54,981 bases of DNA from Selenomonas bovis DSM 23594 (GTDB taxonomy: Bacteria > Bacillota > Negativicutes > Selenomonadales > Selenomonadaceae), in the NCBI RefSeq assembly GCF_000381005.1, contig NZ_KB908383.1, positions 1-54,981 on the forward strand. The letters are read 5' to 3'. This document shows, one piece after another, positions 27,253 to 35,881 of this stretch. Numbering within the stretch: position 1 is the first letter of the stretch; each line of letters begins with the position of its first letter. The notes under the pieces were generated by a model. It saw only the letters and a list, made by a program, of their open reading frames with translations. It searched no databases and was not told the DNA's origin. The position numbers were made by a program, and so were the translations under genes.

Positions 27253-27696
27253 ATGGTGAGGTTAGATCGGAACGATTTTCCTGCCTATTTCCGGCAGACG
27301 CTGGATTATGTCTTTCTCGACGTGGTTGAGGTCGAGCCGGGAGAGCGCGCAGATGGATATTTGAAGCTCGTGCCTGAGGCTTGGTATTTCCCAATGCATT
27401 TCCCGGGGAATCCGGTCTTGCCTGGTGTTTTCCAGATGGAGTGTCTCCAGCAGACGGGAGGTCTGATCCTCAATACGATGGAGGGACGCAGGGAAGAGCG
27501 TCTTTACTTTTGTGCTTGCCAGGACGTCAGGATTCACCGGAAGGCGGTTCCCGGCGACTGCCTGCATTCAGAGGTCTCTTTGCTGCGGTTCCGCCGGGGG
27601 ATCGCGAAGTTTCAAGGAACGTTGTATGTGAATGATGCCGTTTCCTGTCAGATGCAGTTCGCGTTGGCAGATCCGGATGAGGTGAGTGTATTATGA
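27253..27696 (+). CDS. FabZ-like 3-hydroxyacyl-ACP dehydratase
   Basis: This hotdog-fold protein of about 147 residues carries the FabZ signature HFPGNPVLPGVF, with His49 as catalytic base and Glu63 in the following helix (FQMECLQQTGG). It differs from housekeeping FabZ in having MHFPGNPVLP in place of GHFPxxPVMP. It begins at ATG 27253, four bases after the previous stop; an in-frame ATG at 27223 inside the previous gene is an alternative. It overlaps the next gene by four bases. It would dehydrate a hydroxyacyl chain on the operon's own ACP. Confidence 0.78.
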   Translation: MVRLDRNDFPAYFRQTLDYVFLDVVEVEPGERADGYLKLVPEAWYFPMHFPGNPVLPGVFQMECLQQTGGLILNTMEGRREERLYFCACQDVRIHRKAVPGDCLHSEVSLLRFRRGIAKFQGTLYVNDAVSCQMQFALADPDEVSVL

Positions 27697-28469
27697 GTGA
27701 TTTACTGAGGGGACACTGCGCTGTGGTCACGGGGGCGCGCCGCGGTATCGGCCGCCAAACCGTCGAGGTGTTTGCGCGTGAGGGCGTCCGCGTCGTATAT
27801 GCCTGCGCACGCAAGGAGGATGACGCTTTTGCCGCTGACATGCGCAGTATCGCGGAGAAATATGGGGTGTCTGTGCGACCGGTTTATTTTGATATCTCGG
27901 ATGAAGCAGCCATTGTTCGAGGTGTTCGCGAGATTCGCTCACAGAAGGATGCGGTGCCGGATATCCTTGTCAATTGTGCGGGGATTTTATCTCGTCCCTG
28001 CCGGTTCAGCATGATGTCGATTCAGGAGGCGAAGCGTCTTTTCGATGTGGATTTTTGGGGACAGGTGATTCTCACACAGCATCTATCGAAGATATTCCAT
28101 CGGCAGCGGCGCGGCAGCATTGTCTTTGTGACTTCGATCGCCGGGATGGATGGATTCTTTGCCTCGCTGGACTACGTTGCGTGCAAGGCGGCGCTGAATG
28201 CTGCAGTCGTGCAGATGGCACGGGAACTCGGGGAGGTGCATGTGCGTGTGAACGGCATTGCGCCGGGGCTTACCAAGACGGACATGATCGCGCATCAGAA
28301 CCCGGCGGCTATGGAGATGTTGAAGCCCGCTATTATGCTCGGACGTTTCGGAAAAAAGCAGGAGATTGCAGAGGCAATCGCGTTTCTCGCCTCGGATGCC
28401 GCGTCCTATGTGACAGGACAGATTTTGCGTGTGGATGGCGGGACGCATCCGCCGAAAGCGAATTGGTGA
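27693..28469 (+). CDS. FabG-like short-chain dehydrogenase/reductase
   Basis: The 258-residue protein has the NAD(P) motif TGARRGIG at 13-20, NCAG at 94-97 and the catalytic set Ser148, Tyr161 and Lys165 (DYVACK). The C-terminus SYVTGQILRVDGG is typical of 3-oxoacyl-ACP reductases. It starts within the stop of the FabZ-like gene. It probably reduces a 3-oxoacyl-ACP or a ketose-type intermediate; the sequence does not decide which. Confidence 0.83.
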   Translation: MSDLLRGHCAVVTGARRGIGRQTVEVFAREGVRVVYACARKEDDAFAADMRSIAEKYGVSVRPVYFDISDEAAIVRGVREIRSQKDAVPDILVNCAGILSRPCRFSMMSIQEAKRLFDVDFWGQVILTQHLSKIFHRQRRGSIVFVTSIAGMDGFFASLDYVACKAALNAAVVQMARELGEVHVRVNGIAPGLTKTDMIAHQNPAAMEMLKPAIMLGRFGKKQEIAEAIAFLASDAASYVTGQILRVDGGTHPPKANW

Positions 28470-28474
28470 TAGAG

Positions 28475-29296
28475 ATGAAAACACGAGAAGAATTAGAAAA
28501 GATTGCTTATGAAATGCGGAAGGATATCTTGCAGATGGGCTTGCAGTCAGGGGTGAAGGGCGCGCATCTTGGCGGCGGTATGTCCATTGTAGAACTGCTG
28601 GCAGTGCTCTATGCGGACGTCATGCAGTATCGTGTAGAGGAGCCTGACTGGGATGGGCGTGATCGGTTTATCCTGAGTAAGGCACACAGCGCGATCGGGC
28701 TCTATGCGGCGCTTCATTTTGCGGGATTCCTGACGGATGAGGAGATTGCAGGAGCCTTTGTTCCGGGCAGTGTGCTTTATAAGCATCCGCGTCTGGATCT
28801 TGCCAGAGGGATCGAGTTCTCGGGGGGCAGCTTGGGACAGGGGCTTTCCCTGGCAGTTGGCTCCGCGCTTGCGTTGCGGCTGCGGAGAAATCCGGCGAGG
28901 ATTTATGTCGTGGCAGGCGACGGCGAATGTGATGAGGGTTCGCTTTGGGAAGCGGCGGCATCGATCGTCCATTTTGATTTGCGGCAGGTGGTTCTGGTGA
29001 TTGACAGGAATGGTCTGCAAAATGATGGAACGACGGAGGATGTCATGCGTCTGGGAGATCTCGGAGAGCGGTTCCGCTCGATGGGATTTGCTGTGTCTGA
29101 CGTCAATGGGCATGATGTGGTCGCGCTCCGAAAGGTACTCACAGAAGATGCTGATCGCCCAAGAGTTATCATCTCGCATACGGTCAAGGGGAAGGGTGTT
29201 CCTTTCGCTGAGAATCAGGTGGCATGGCACATCGGTTATCTGACGAAGGAGCTTTATCAAGAGGCAATGGAGAGTTTGTCATATGTTAGAGATTAA
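28475..29296 (+). CDS. Split transketolase, N-terminal (thiamine-binding) subunit, pair 1
   Basis: This 273-residue protein corresponds to the first third of transketolase. It has GAHLGGGMSIVE, FSGGSLGQGLS and the diphosphate/Mg motif GDGECDEGSLWEAA, closed by DRNGLQNDG. SKAHSA replaces the more usual SKGHxA found in the second copy. It starts at ATG 28475; the open frame upstream to 27974 runs through the FabG gene and is not coding. It overlaps the next gene by 14 bases, as expected for two halves of one enzyme that moves two-carbon ketol units. Confidence 0.88.
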   Translation: MKTREELEKIAYEMRKDILQMGLQSGVKGAHLGGGMSIVELLAVLYADVMQYRVEEPDWDGRDRFILSKAHSAIGLYAALHFAGFLTDEEIAGAFVPGSVLYKHPRLDLARGIEFSGGSLGQGLSLAVGSALALRLRRNPARIYVVAGDGECDEGSLWEAAASIVHFDLRQVVLVIDRNGLQNDGTTEDVMRLGDLGERFRSMGFAVSDVNGHDVVALRKVLTEDADRPRVIISHTVKGKGVPFAENQVAWHIGYLTKELYQEAMESLSYVRD

Positions 29297-30263
29297 TCGC
29301 AGGAACGCCAGAATCTGGTCGATGCTCGGCATGCGCCGAGTACTCGGGATGGCTCTTTCTGAGCTGGCGGAACAGGATGAGCGTTTCGTATTCGTCACAG
29401 CGGATGTAGCGCGCTATTTCGGCGCGGAGAAATTCGCGCAGGCATACCCGGATCGTTACATCGATGTGGGGATCGCAGAACAGAATATGGTCACGGTGGC
29501 GGCTGGTCTTGCCAAGGAGGGATATCATCCCCTGACGGCGACCTACGCGACATTCACTACGGCGCGCGCCTTGGATCAGGTGCGTGTGAGTCTTGCCTAC
29601 ATGGGGCTTCCTGTCTTGCTCGTGGGAGTCGGCGGCGGATTGGCCGAGGGGGATCTCAGTGCAACTCATATGGGACTTGAGGATGTGGCCGTGATGCGTG
29701 TGCTGCCGAAGCTCACCGTGATCGAGCCGGCAGATTGTGCGGAATTGTTGCTGGCTCTGCAGGCGCTGATTCGCGAGCCGCGTCCTGCCTATCTCCGCCT
29801 GACGGGGAAGACAGGGCAGCCGATGCTGTATCGTAATATGTTCGAGTATACGATAGGAAAGGCGAATTGTCTCCAGGGGGGGGACGGTTCCCTCGCTTTT
29901 CTCACTGCAGGTACCGTCACGGCGCAGGTGCTCAAGGCGGCGGAGTCTCTTGCCGATGCTGGCACGGTACATGCCTCTGTGTATGACATGCACACCATCA
30001 AGCCCTTGGATGCGGCACTTCTAGAGGAGCTCTCGCATTGCGGGCGGCTGGTCGTCGTGGAGGAGCATATGCAAAGCGGCGGTCTGGCGGGCGCCATAGC
30101 GGAGTTCTATGCTGAGCGCGCCCAAAGGCCGCGGATCCTTGCTCTCGGCGTGAAGGATGCCTATCCTGCAGCAAATGATTATGAGGAAATGCTCCGCTTG
30201 AGCGGACTGACGGCGGAGGGGATTGCGTCCTCTGTGCAACGATGGATGGAGGCAGAACAGTGA
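29283..30263 (+). CDS. Split transketolase, C-terminal subunit, pair 1
   Basis: This 326-residue partner of the preceding gene carries FVTADVARYFG, the cofactor-activating glutamate in DVGIAEQN, YATFTTARALDQVRV, and the C-terminal fold with HTIKPLD and VVEEH. It ends in a four-base GTGA overlap with the radical SAM gene. Being in the operon and different from pair 2, it is likely a specialised transketolase, not the pentose-phosphate enzyme. Confidence 0.87.
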   Translation: MLEINRRNARIWSMLGMRRVLGMALSELAEQDERFVFVTADVARYFGAEKFAQAYPDRYIDVGIAEQNMVTVAAGLAKEGYHPLTATYATFTTARALDQVRVSLAYMGLPVLLVGVGGGLAEGDLSATHMGLEDVAVMRVLPKLTVIEPADCAELLLALQALIREPRPAYLRLTGKTGQPMLYRNMFEYTIGKANCLQGGDGSLAFLTAGTVTAQVLKAAESLADAGTVHASVYDMHTIKPLDAALLEELSHCGRLVVVEEHMQSGGLAGAIAEFYAERAQRPRILALGVKDAYPAANDYEEMLRLSGLTAEGIASSVQRWMEAEQ

Positions 30264-31309
30264 GCGTCATGAAAAAACCTCTGGTTCTTGCGAAGATGCA
30301 TCGTTTTTTGAGAGATGTGCGCAAGAGAGGAAATAAGATCCAGGGGGGGGAGACTCCAAGACAACTTGTCATCGACTATGACAATACCTGCAATTTTCGC
30401 TGCAAGTTCTGTTATGAACAGGAGGACAGGGCGCACAACGGGGAGCATCTTTCCTTGGAAGAGATCGCGGACATCGCGGATCAGGCCTATGAGCTCGGCA
30501 TTTGGGAAATCATTTTTCAGGGCGGAGAACTGCTGGTGGATTATGAAGCATTCCGCAGACTCCTGAAGGCTGTCCGTCCGGAAAGGTTCCGCACGGTACT
30601 CGTGACGAATGGATATTTGCTCTCGAAGCAGCGTGCGGAGGAGCTGGCAGACGATGGCCTCGATTGCGTAGGCGTCAGTATTTCAGGGCTGGATGCGGAA
30701 AGCCATGATGCGGATCGCGCCGTCCCGGGCGCGCATCAAAGGGCGCTGGAGGCGCTTGATGCGGCAGCGTCCGCGGGGCTGACGACATGGGCGCAAGTGG
30801 TGTTCGGACATCACAATGCACATTCTAAGGATTTGTTTGCGCTGCTGGAGTATCTGAAGCAGAGACGTCTTGGCACGTATTTTATTCTAGCGATGCCGTA
30901 TGGAATTTACGAAGGTTCGACCTTGACGAGCGAGGATCTCGCCGTCTTTCAGAAGATCCGTCAGACGTATACCTGCTATTTTGATACGTGGGATATGTAT
31001 GATCCGGAGCGCAAACGTCTTACGGGATGCTGGGCGGCCGGCGGAGCGCGGCTCTTCATCACGCCGAAGGGGGATGTGCTCGCCTGTCCGTTCATCAATA
31101 TCCGTTTCGGCAATGTGAGGGAGAAGTCCCTGAAAGAAATCCATGACGCGATGACTTCCATCCGGTATTTCGGCTCGTATTCGCCGATCTGCCTGGCTGG
31201 TCAGGACAGGGCGTTCCGCAAGAAGTATCTGGATGGCATTGGCATGTCGATGTTCCAGCCGAAGGATGCTTGTGAGGTATTTAAGAATAAGGAGGATTTT
31301 TTACGATGA
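30260..31309 (+). CDS. Radical SAM protein with SPASM-like C-terminus
   Basis: The 349-residue protein has the CxxxCxxC iron-sulfur motif at Cys44, Cys48 and Cys51 (CNFRCKFC). IIFQGGELLVDY replaces the usual GGEP motif, and VTNGYLL follows. The C-terminal part GCWAAGGARLFITPKGDVLACPF resembles the SPASM/twitch region that binds an auxiliary cluster. GTG 30260 is chosen because GGAGG lies seven bases upstream and it overlaps the previous stop as GTGA. The reaction is unknown; in this setting it could modify the acyl or sugar intermediate. Peptide modification is less likely because no precursor peptide is visible. Confidence 0.82.
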   Translation: MSVMKKPLVLAKMHRFLRDVRKRGNKIQGGETPRQLVIDYDNTCNFRCKFCYEQEDRAHNGEHLSLEEIADIADQAYELGIWEIIFQGGELLVDYEAFRRLLKAVRPERFRTVLVTNGYLLSKQRAEELADDGLDCVGVSISGLDAESHDADRAVPGAHQRALEALDAAASAGLTTWAQVVFGHHNAHSKDLFALLEYLKQRRLGTYFILAMPYGIYEGSTLTSEDLAVFQKIRQTYTCYFDTWDMYDPERKRLTGCWAAGGARLFITPKGDVLACPFINIRFGNVREKSLKEIHDAMTSIRYFGSYSPICLAGQDRAFRKKYLDGIGMSMFQPKDACEVFKNKEDFLR

Positions 31310-31551
31310 ATGACAACATGAAAAAATATCTTGAGGTTTTTGAGACAATGTTCCAGGTGGATGAAGCGAAGGCGAAAACGCTGAACTATCAGGACGTGGT
31401 CGCTTGGGATTCCATCGGACATATGGATTTGATTGCGACGCTGGAGGATACGTTCGATATCGAGATGGAGACGAACGATATCATTGATTTCAGTTCCTTT
31501 GCAAAAGGCGTGGAGATTCTGAGGAAGTACGGAATCGATCTGGGAGAATAA
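31306..31551 (+). CDS. Acyl carrier protein
   Basis: The 81-residue acidic protein has the phosphopantetheine attachment site WDSIGHMDLI (Ser36), followed by a helix ending FDIEMETNDI as in ACPs. It overlaps the radical SAM stop by four bases (ATGA). A dedicated ACP inside the operon indicates that intermediates are carried as thioesters, loaded by the ligase at 33391 and probably unloaded by the LuxE/LuxC pair or by the acyltransferase at 26559. Confidence 0.9.
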   Translation: MNDNMKKYLEVFETMFQVDEAKAKTLNYQDVVAWDSIGHMDLIATLEDTFDIEMETNDIIDFSSFAKGVEILRKYGIDLGE

Positions 31552-31577
31552 GCTGACTTTTCTGGTGGAGGACTCAG

Positions 31578-32405
31578 ATGAAAGCATCTTTTGACGAAAA
31601 AGAAGTGCAGCGGCTGGCAGCGCGCATTCGGCTGGATTGTCTGAATATGACGTATGCACAGGGGACGGAGGGCGCTCACATCGGCGGCGCATTGTCACTT
31701 GCAGAAATTTTAGCGGTTCTCTATCACTCTGTCATGCGGGTGTCCCCTGATGGCAGGCGAGACGAACAAAGGGATCGCCTGATACTCAGTAAGGGGCATG
31801 GCGCCATGGCGCTATATGCGGCGATGAAAGAAGAAGGTGTCCTGCAAGAGGAGCTGGCCACTTATAAAAACGATGGTTCGCCGTTATCGGCGCATCCCTC
31901 CCGCGCGTCCATTCCGGGGGTGGAGTTTTCCAGCGGCAGTTTGGGGCAGGGGCTTTCCCTGGGCGTCGGGTGTGCTTTGGGGCTGCGGCGCAAAGGGAAT
32001 CAGGATGCCCGCGTCTTCGTCATTGTCGGCGATGGAGAGTGTGATGAGGGAGCGATATGGGAAGCTGCGCAGTCGGCGGCTCATTTTGGTTGCCGGAATC
32101 TCGTCGCCATTGTGGATCATAATCGCTTGCAATACGATGGCCCGACGGAGCAGGTGATGGCTCTTGCGCCGCAGCGTGAAAAATGGGAAGCGTTCGGATG
32201 GAAGGCACTGCAGATCGACGGCCATTCTGCGGAGGCGCTTTACGAAGCGCTGTCTATGCGGAGCAATCGGCCTCTCGTGGTCATTGCGGACACGGTGAAG
32301 GGGAAAGGTGTCTCTTTCATGGAAGGACACCCGGAGTGGCATAATCATGCACTGAGCGCGGAGGAGTTCGCGCAGGCTGTGAAAGAAATCGAGGCATCCT
32401 TATGA
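31578..32405 (+). CDS. Split transketolase, N-terminal subunit, pair 2
   Basis: This 275-residue paralogue of the gene at 28475 has GAHIGGALSLAE, SKGHGAMALYAA, FSSGSLGQGLS and GDGECDEGAIWEAA, with VDHNRLQYDG. The thiamine-binding residues are intact. It has a GGAGG site before ATG 31578 and overlaps its partner by four bases. The copy has diverged clearly from pair 1, so two distinct ketol transfers, or two donors, are plausible. Confidence 0.88.
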   Translation: MKASFDEKEVQRLAARIRLDCLNMTYAQGTEGAHIGGALSLAEILAVLYHSVMRVSPDGRRDEQRDRLILSKGHGAMALYAAMKEEGVLQEELATYKNDGSPLSAHPSRASIPGVEFSSGSLGQGLSLGVGCALGLRRKGNQDARVFVIVGDGECDEGAIWEAAQSAAHFGCRNLVAIVDHNRLQYDGPTEQVMALAPQREKWEAFGWKALQIDGHSAEALYEALSMRSNRPLVVIADTVKGKGVSFMEGHPEWHNHALSAEEFAQAVKEIEASL

Positions 32406-33376
32406 AATTTACGAAGTCAAAAGTCAGGATGATGTCGCACCTTGGTTCCTGCGGAGCCTACGGCTATGCGATGACGACACTTCCAGAGGCGGATGCGCGC
32501 GTCGTGGCATGTACGGCGGATCTGTGCTTCTATTCCGGCCTCGAGCGCTTCCAGCGCCTTTATCCGGAGTCGCTCTACAATGTGGGGATTGCGGAACAGA
32601 ATCTAGTCGGGATTGCAGCGGGATTGGCACATGAGGGCTATCGGCCATATGCTTCTACCTATGCGTCATTCGCTTGTACGCGGGCGCTGGATCAGGTCAA
32701 GGTCAATCTGGCATATATGCAGTTGCCGGTGCGGCTGATCGGTCTGAGTGCGGGGCTGGCTGCCGGTATTTTAGGCCCGACGCATATCTGCACGGAGGAT
32801 CTGGCTATTCTGCGCTCCTTGCCGAATCTCGTCATCGTGTCGCCGGCTGACGGCATGGAAATCGTGAAAGCACTGGAGGCCTCGCTGACTTTGGAGGCGC
32901 CGTTTTATTTGCGGCTGACGGGCGGGATGGAACTTCCTCCTGTCTATCAGGAGGATTACGACTTTGTCATTGGTAAAGCCGTCGAGCTCCGTTCAGGCGA
33001 GGATGTCGCGGTGATCGCGCAAGGATCGATGGTATCCTCCGCACTCAAGATGGCGGATCATCTGGAGCAAGCGCATGGCATCCGGTGCAAGGTGCTCAAT
33101 CTGCATACGCTCAAGCCGCTTGATGAAGAGGCGCTGGACGCGCTTCGCAGCTATCCCTTGGTCGTTACGATCGAGGAGCACAGCGTTTACGGCGGGCTGG
33201 GTAGCGCTGTCTCGGAGTTCTTTACCCGTAGATCGCAGGCACCGCGCGTCCTGCGGCTGGGCGTTTCGGATTTCTATCCGCATGCCGCGCGCTATGGAGC
33301 GCTTCTCGAAGAATGCGGTCTGACACCGGAGCGGATGGAGATACGTGTTTTGCAGGCGTGGCAAGAAGCGCGATAA
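32402..33376 (+). CDS. Split transketolase, C-terminal subunit, pair 2
   Basis: This 324-residue partner of the preceding gene contains VVACTADLCFYSGLERF, NVGIAEQNLVGIAAG with the catalytic glutamate, YASFACTRALDQVKV, LTGG and HTLKPLDEEALD. Pair 1 and pair 2 share layout but differ throughout, so they are not a recent tandem duplication. Confidence 0.88.
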   Translation: MKFTKSKVRMMSHLGSCGAYGYAMTTLPEADARVVACTADLCFYSGLERFQRLYPESLYNVGIAEQNLVGIAAGLAHEGYRPYASTYASFACTRALDQVKVNLAYMQLPVRLIGLSAGLAAGILGPTHICTEDLAILRSLPNLVIVSPADGMEIVKALEASLTLEAPFYLRLTGGMELPPVYQEDYDFVIGKAVELRSGEDVAVIAQGSMVSSALKMADHLEQAHGIRCKVLNLHTLKPLDEEALDALRSYPLVVTIEEHSVYGGLGSAVSEFFTRRSQAPRVLRLGVSDFYPHAARYGALLEECGLTPERMEIRVLQAWQEAR

Positions 33377-33390
33377 GGGGGCGTGTTCTG

Positions 33391-34812
33391 ATGTTTCATT
33401 GGAATGGAAGGGGGGATCGCCCCGCACTGCTGACGGAGAAGGATGTCTGGAGCTATGAGAGGCTGACTGAGGAAGCAGATGGAATTGCAGCGCATGTCGG
33501 TAGGCGCTGCCTTGTTTTCCTTTTGACGAAGAATGTCCCAGAGGCAATTGCCGGATATGTCGGTTTCCTTTCGCATGGCATTGTTCCGGTAATGGTGGAT
33601 GCGGCACTTGATGCAGAGCTTTTAGCAGAGCTGGTTGTGAGGTATCGCCCATCGTTTATTTGGACGCCGCAGGCAAGGAAAGCGGAGTTCGTTGGAGCGG
33701 AGGGGGCATTTTCTCTCGGCGACTATGTATTGCTTGACCGCAGGGAGACTGCGCCGTTCCCTCTCGCAGAGGAGCTTGCACTCCTCATGACGACGTCCGG
33801 TTCGACGGGGAGTCCGAAGCTGGTGCGGCAGAGCTATGCGAATCTGGAGGCAAACACGGCGTCCATCATAGAGTATTTGCACATCACGCCGGAGGAACGG
33901 GCCATCACGAATTTGCCGTTGCACTACGTGTATGGGCTCTCGATTCTGAATACGTATCTGACGGCAGGGGCTTCTCTTGTTGTGACGGAGAAGTCGTTTT
34001 TCTCGCGGGAGTTCTGGCGCTTGATGCGGGAGCAGCGCGTGACTTCGCTCGGCGGAGTGCCTTATACGTATGCGATGCTGAAGCGTCTGCGGTTTTTCCA
34101 GATGGATTTGCCGGCGCTCAGGACGCTGACACAGGCTGGTGGCAAGCTCGATCCGGAGCTGCATGCTGCTTTCGCTGAGGATTGCGCCCAAAAAGGACGA
34201 CGCTTTTTCGTGATGTATGGCGCTGCTGAGGCGACGGCGCGCATGGGGTATCTGCCAGCTGAACTTGCCTGCGCGAAGGTCGGCTCGATGGGGAAGGCGA
34301 TTCCTGGCGGCAGGTTCGAGTTGCTCGATGATGCTGGCAAGATTGTTACAGAAGCAGGACGTATCGGCGAGTTGGTCTACTATGGCGACAATGTGACGAT
34401 GGGCTATGCGACATCGGGGAAGGATCTCAGTCGGGGGGATGAGCGGCAGGGGCGTTATGTGACGGGCGACTTGGCGCAGTTTGATGCGGATGGCATCTAT
34501 ACGATTGTCGGCCGGAAAAAGAGATTCTTGAAGATTTTCGGCAAGCGTACGAATCTCGAGGAAGTGGAGCATATCCTGCGGCGGTGGCTGGCTGAGACAG
34601 GAAGTAGTGCTGAGGTAGCCTGCGCAGGCGTAGACGATCATCTCTATGTGTTTGTGACCGATGGGGCAATGGCTGGAAAGGTCGTTCCATATCTTAGCAG
34701 CAAGCTGGGGCTGCATTTTTCGGCGTTTGCGGCGAAGTTCATCCCCGCTCTGCCGAAGAGTGCGTCAGGTAAGACGCTGTATCGCGAGTTGGAGCAATAT
34801 TATGACGTATGA
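33391..34812 (+). CDS. AMP-forming acyl ligase (acyl-ACP/CoA synthetase-like)
   Basis: The 473-residue adenylate-forming enzyme has the AMP-binding loop TTSGSTGSPK at 134-143, a YGAAEATARMGYLP motif, YVTGDLAQFD and the C-terminal catalytic lysine in PKSASGKTL. It is somewhat short for the family. It starts at ATG 33391 behind AAGGGGGC; the frame upstream lies inside the previous gene. It would activate a free carboxylic acid as acyl-AMP and pass it to the operon's ACP or to CoA. It overlaps the LuxE gene by 11 bases. Confidence 0.85.
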   Translation: MFHWNGRGDRPALLTEKDVWSYERLTEEADGIAAHVGRRCLVFLLTKNVPEAIAGYVGFLSHGIVPVMVDAALDAELLAELVVRYRPSFIWTPQARKAEFVGAEGAFSLGDYVLLDRRETAPFPLAEELALLMTTSGSTGSPKLVRQSYANLEANTASIIEYLHITPEERAITNLPLHYVYGLSILNTYLTAGASLVVTEKSFFSREFWRLMREQRVTSLGGVPYTYAMLKRLRFFQMDLPALRTLTQAGGKLDPELHAAFAEDCAQKGRRFFVMYGAAEATARMGYLPAELACAKVGSMGKAIPGGRFELLDDAGKIVTEAGRIGELVYYGDNVTMGYATSGKDLSRGDERQGRYVTGDLAQFDADGIYTIVGRKKRFLKIFGKRTNLEEVEHILRRWLAETGSSAEVACAGVDDHLYVFVTDGAMAGKVVPYLSSKLGLHFSAFAAKFIPALPKSASGKTLYRELEQYYDV

Positions 34813-35881
34813 CGAAATCTTGAATCTGGAGCCGTTTGCCATAGGGCGAGAGGAAAAACGTCGGCTGATGACGGCGGGGCTGTCAGAACTTACAAGGCAT
34901 CACCAACAACAATGTTCTTTGTATGGGAGAATGCTGGACACCATCGGCTATCAAGAGTCGGCCGTGAAAGAGTTGGAAGATATGCCGTTCCTCCCCGTTC
35001 GTCTGTTCAAGGAGCTGGAACTAAAGAGCATTCCGCAGGAGGATGTGTTCAAGGTGATGACGTCCTCTGGGACAAGTGGTCAGCAGGTATCGCGTATTTT
35101 CCTCGACCGCGAGACAGCGGGCAATCAGCAGAAGACGCTGGTGCGCATTTTTGAGAGCATGACGGGAGCGAAGCGCATGCCGATGATAATTGTTGACTGC
35201 CCTTCAGTGGTGAAGAACCGTGCGATGTTTTCGGCGCGCGGGGCTGGTATTCTGGGGTTTTCGATGTTCGGACGCAAACGGATCTATGCGCTTGACGATG
35301 ACATGCATCTGCAGCTGGATGCTGTCAGGGCATTCATTGATGAGCATGCTGGGGAGAGAATCTTCCTGTTTGGCTTCACGTTCATGATATGGCAGCATTT
35401 CTACAGGGCGTTAAAGGAGAGCGGAGTGCATCTCGATCTCCGTAATGCTGTGCTCGTGCATGGTGGCGGCTGGAAGAAGCTCGAGCAGGAGGCAGTTTCA
35501 CCGGAGGAGTTCCGCTCGGCGCTCCGCGAGGTGACGGGTATTCCGCGCGTCGTCAATTACTATGGCATGGTAGAGCAGACAGGCTGCATCTACATGGAGT
35601 GCGAGGCAGGTCATCTGCATGCGAGTACGTACTCGGATGTTATAGTACGTCGAGGAAATGATTTTTCACCTGCTGCGATTGGTGAAAAGGGCATCCTTCA
35701 GGTGGTTTCGCTTTTGCCGCATTCCTATCCGGGGCATTCGATGCTGACGGAGGACGAGGGCGTCTTGCTCGGTGAGGATGATTGTCCGTGTGGACGCAAG
35801 GGGAAGTATTTCAAGGTTCTTGGCCGGCTCAAGAATGCAGAGCTCAGGGGGTGCAGCGATACCTATGCAGCAAGATTTTGA
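34802..35881 (+). CDS. LuxE-like acyl-protein synthetase
   Basis: The 359-residue protein resembles LuxE, the part of fatty acid reductase that activates a carboxylate and hands it to LuxC. Landmarks are LPVRLFKELELKS, the ATP-binding loop TSSGTSG at 87-93, VNYYGMVEQTGCIY and a CPCGRKGKYFKVLGR end. ATG 34802 lies inside the end of the ligase gene, and the stop lies 17 bases beyond the LuxC start. No luxAB genes are present, so bioluminescence is not implied; an aldehyde for another use is. Confidence 0.84.
   Translation: MTYDEILNLEPFAIGREEKRRLMTAGLSELTRHHQQQCSLYGRMLDTIGYQESAVKELEDMPFLPVRLFKELELKSIPQEDVFKVMTSSGTSGQQVSRIFLDRETAGNQQKTLVRIFESMTGAKRMPMIIVDCPSVVKNRAMFSARGAGILGFSMFGRKRIYALDDDMHLQLDAVRAFIDEHAGERIFLFGFTFMIWQHFYRALKESGVHLDLRNAVLVHGGGWKKLEQEAVSPEEFRSALREVTGIPRVVNYYGMVEQTGCIYMECEAGHLHASTYSDVIVRRGNDFSPAAIGEKGILQVVSLLPHSYPGHSMLTEDEGVLLGEDDCPCGRKGKYFKVLGRLKNAELRGCSDTYAARF

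Noticed and set aside
27974-28474. Upstream extension of the first transketolase-N frame
   Set aside because: It overlaps the FabG-like gene completely and has no transketolase similarity; the true start is 28475.
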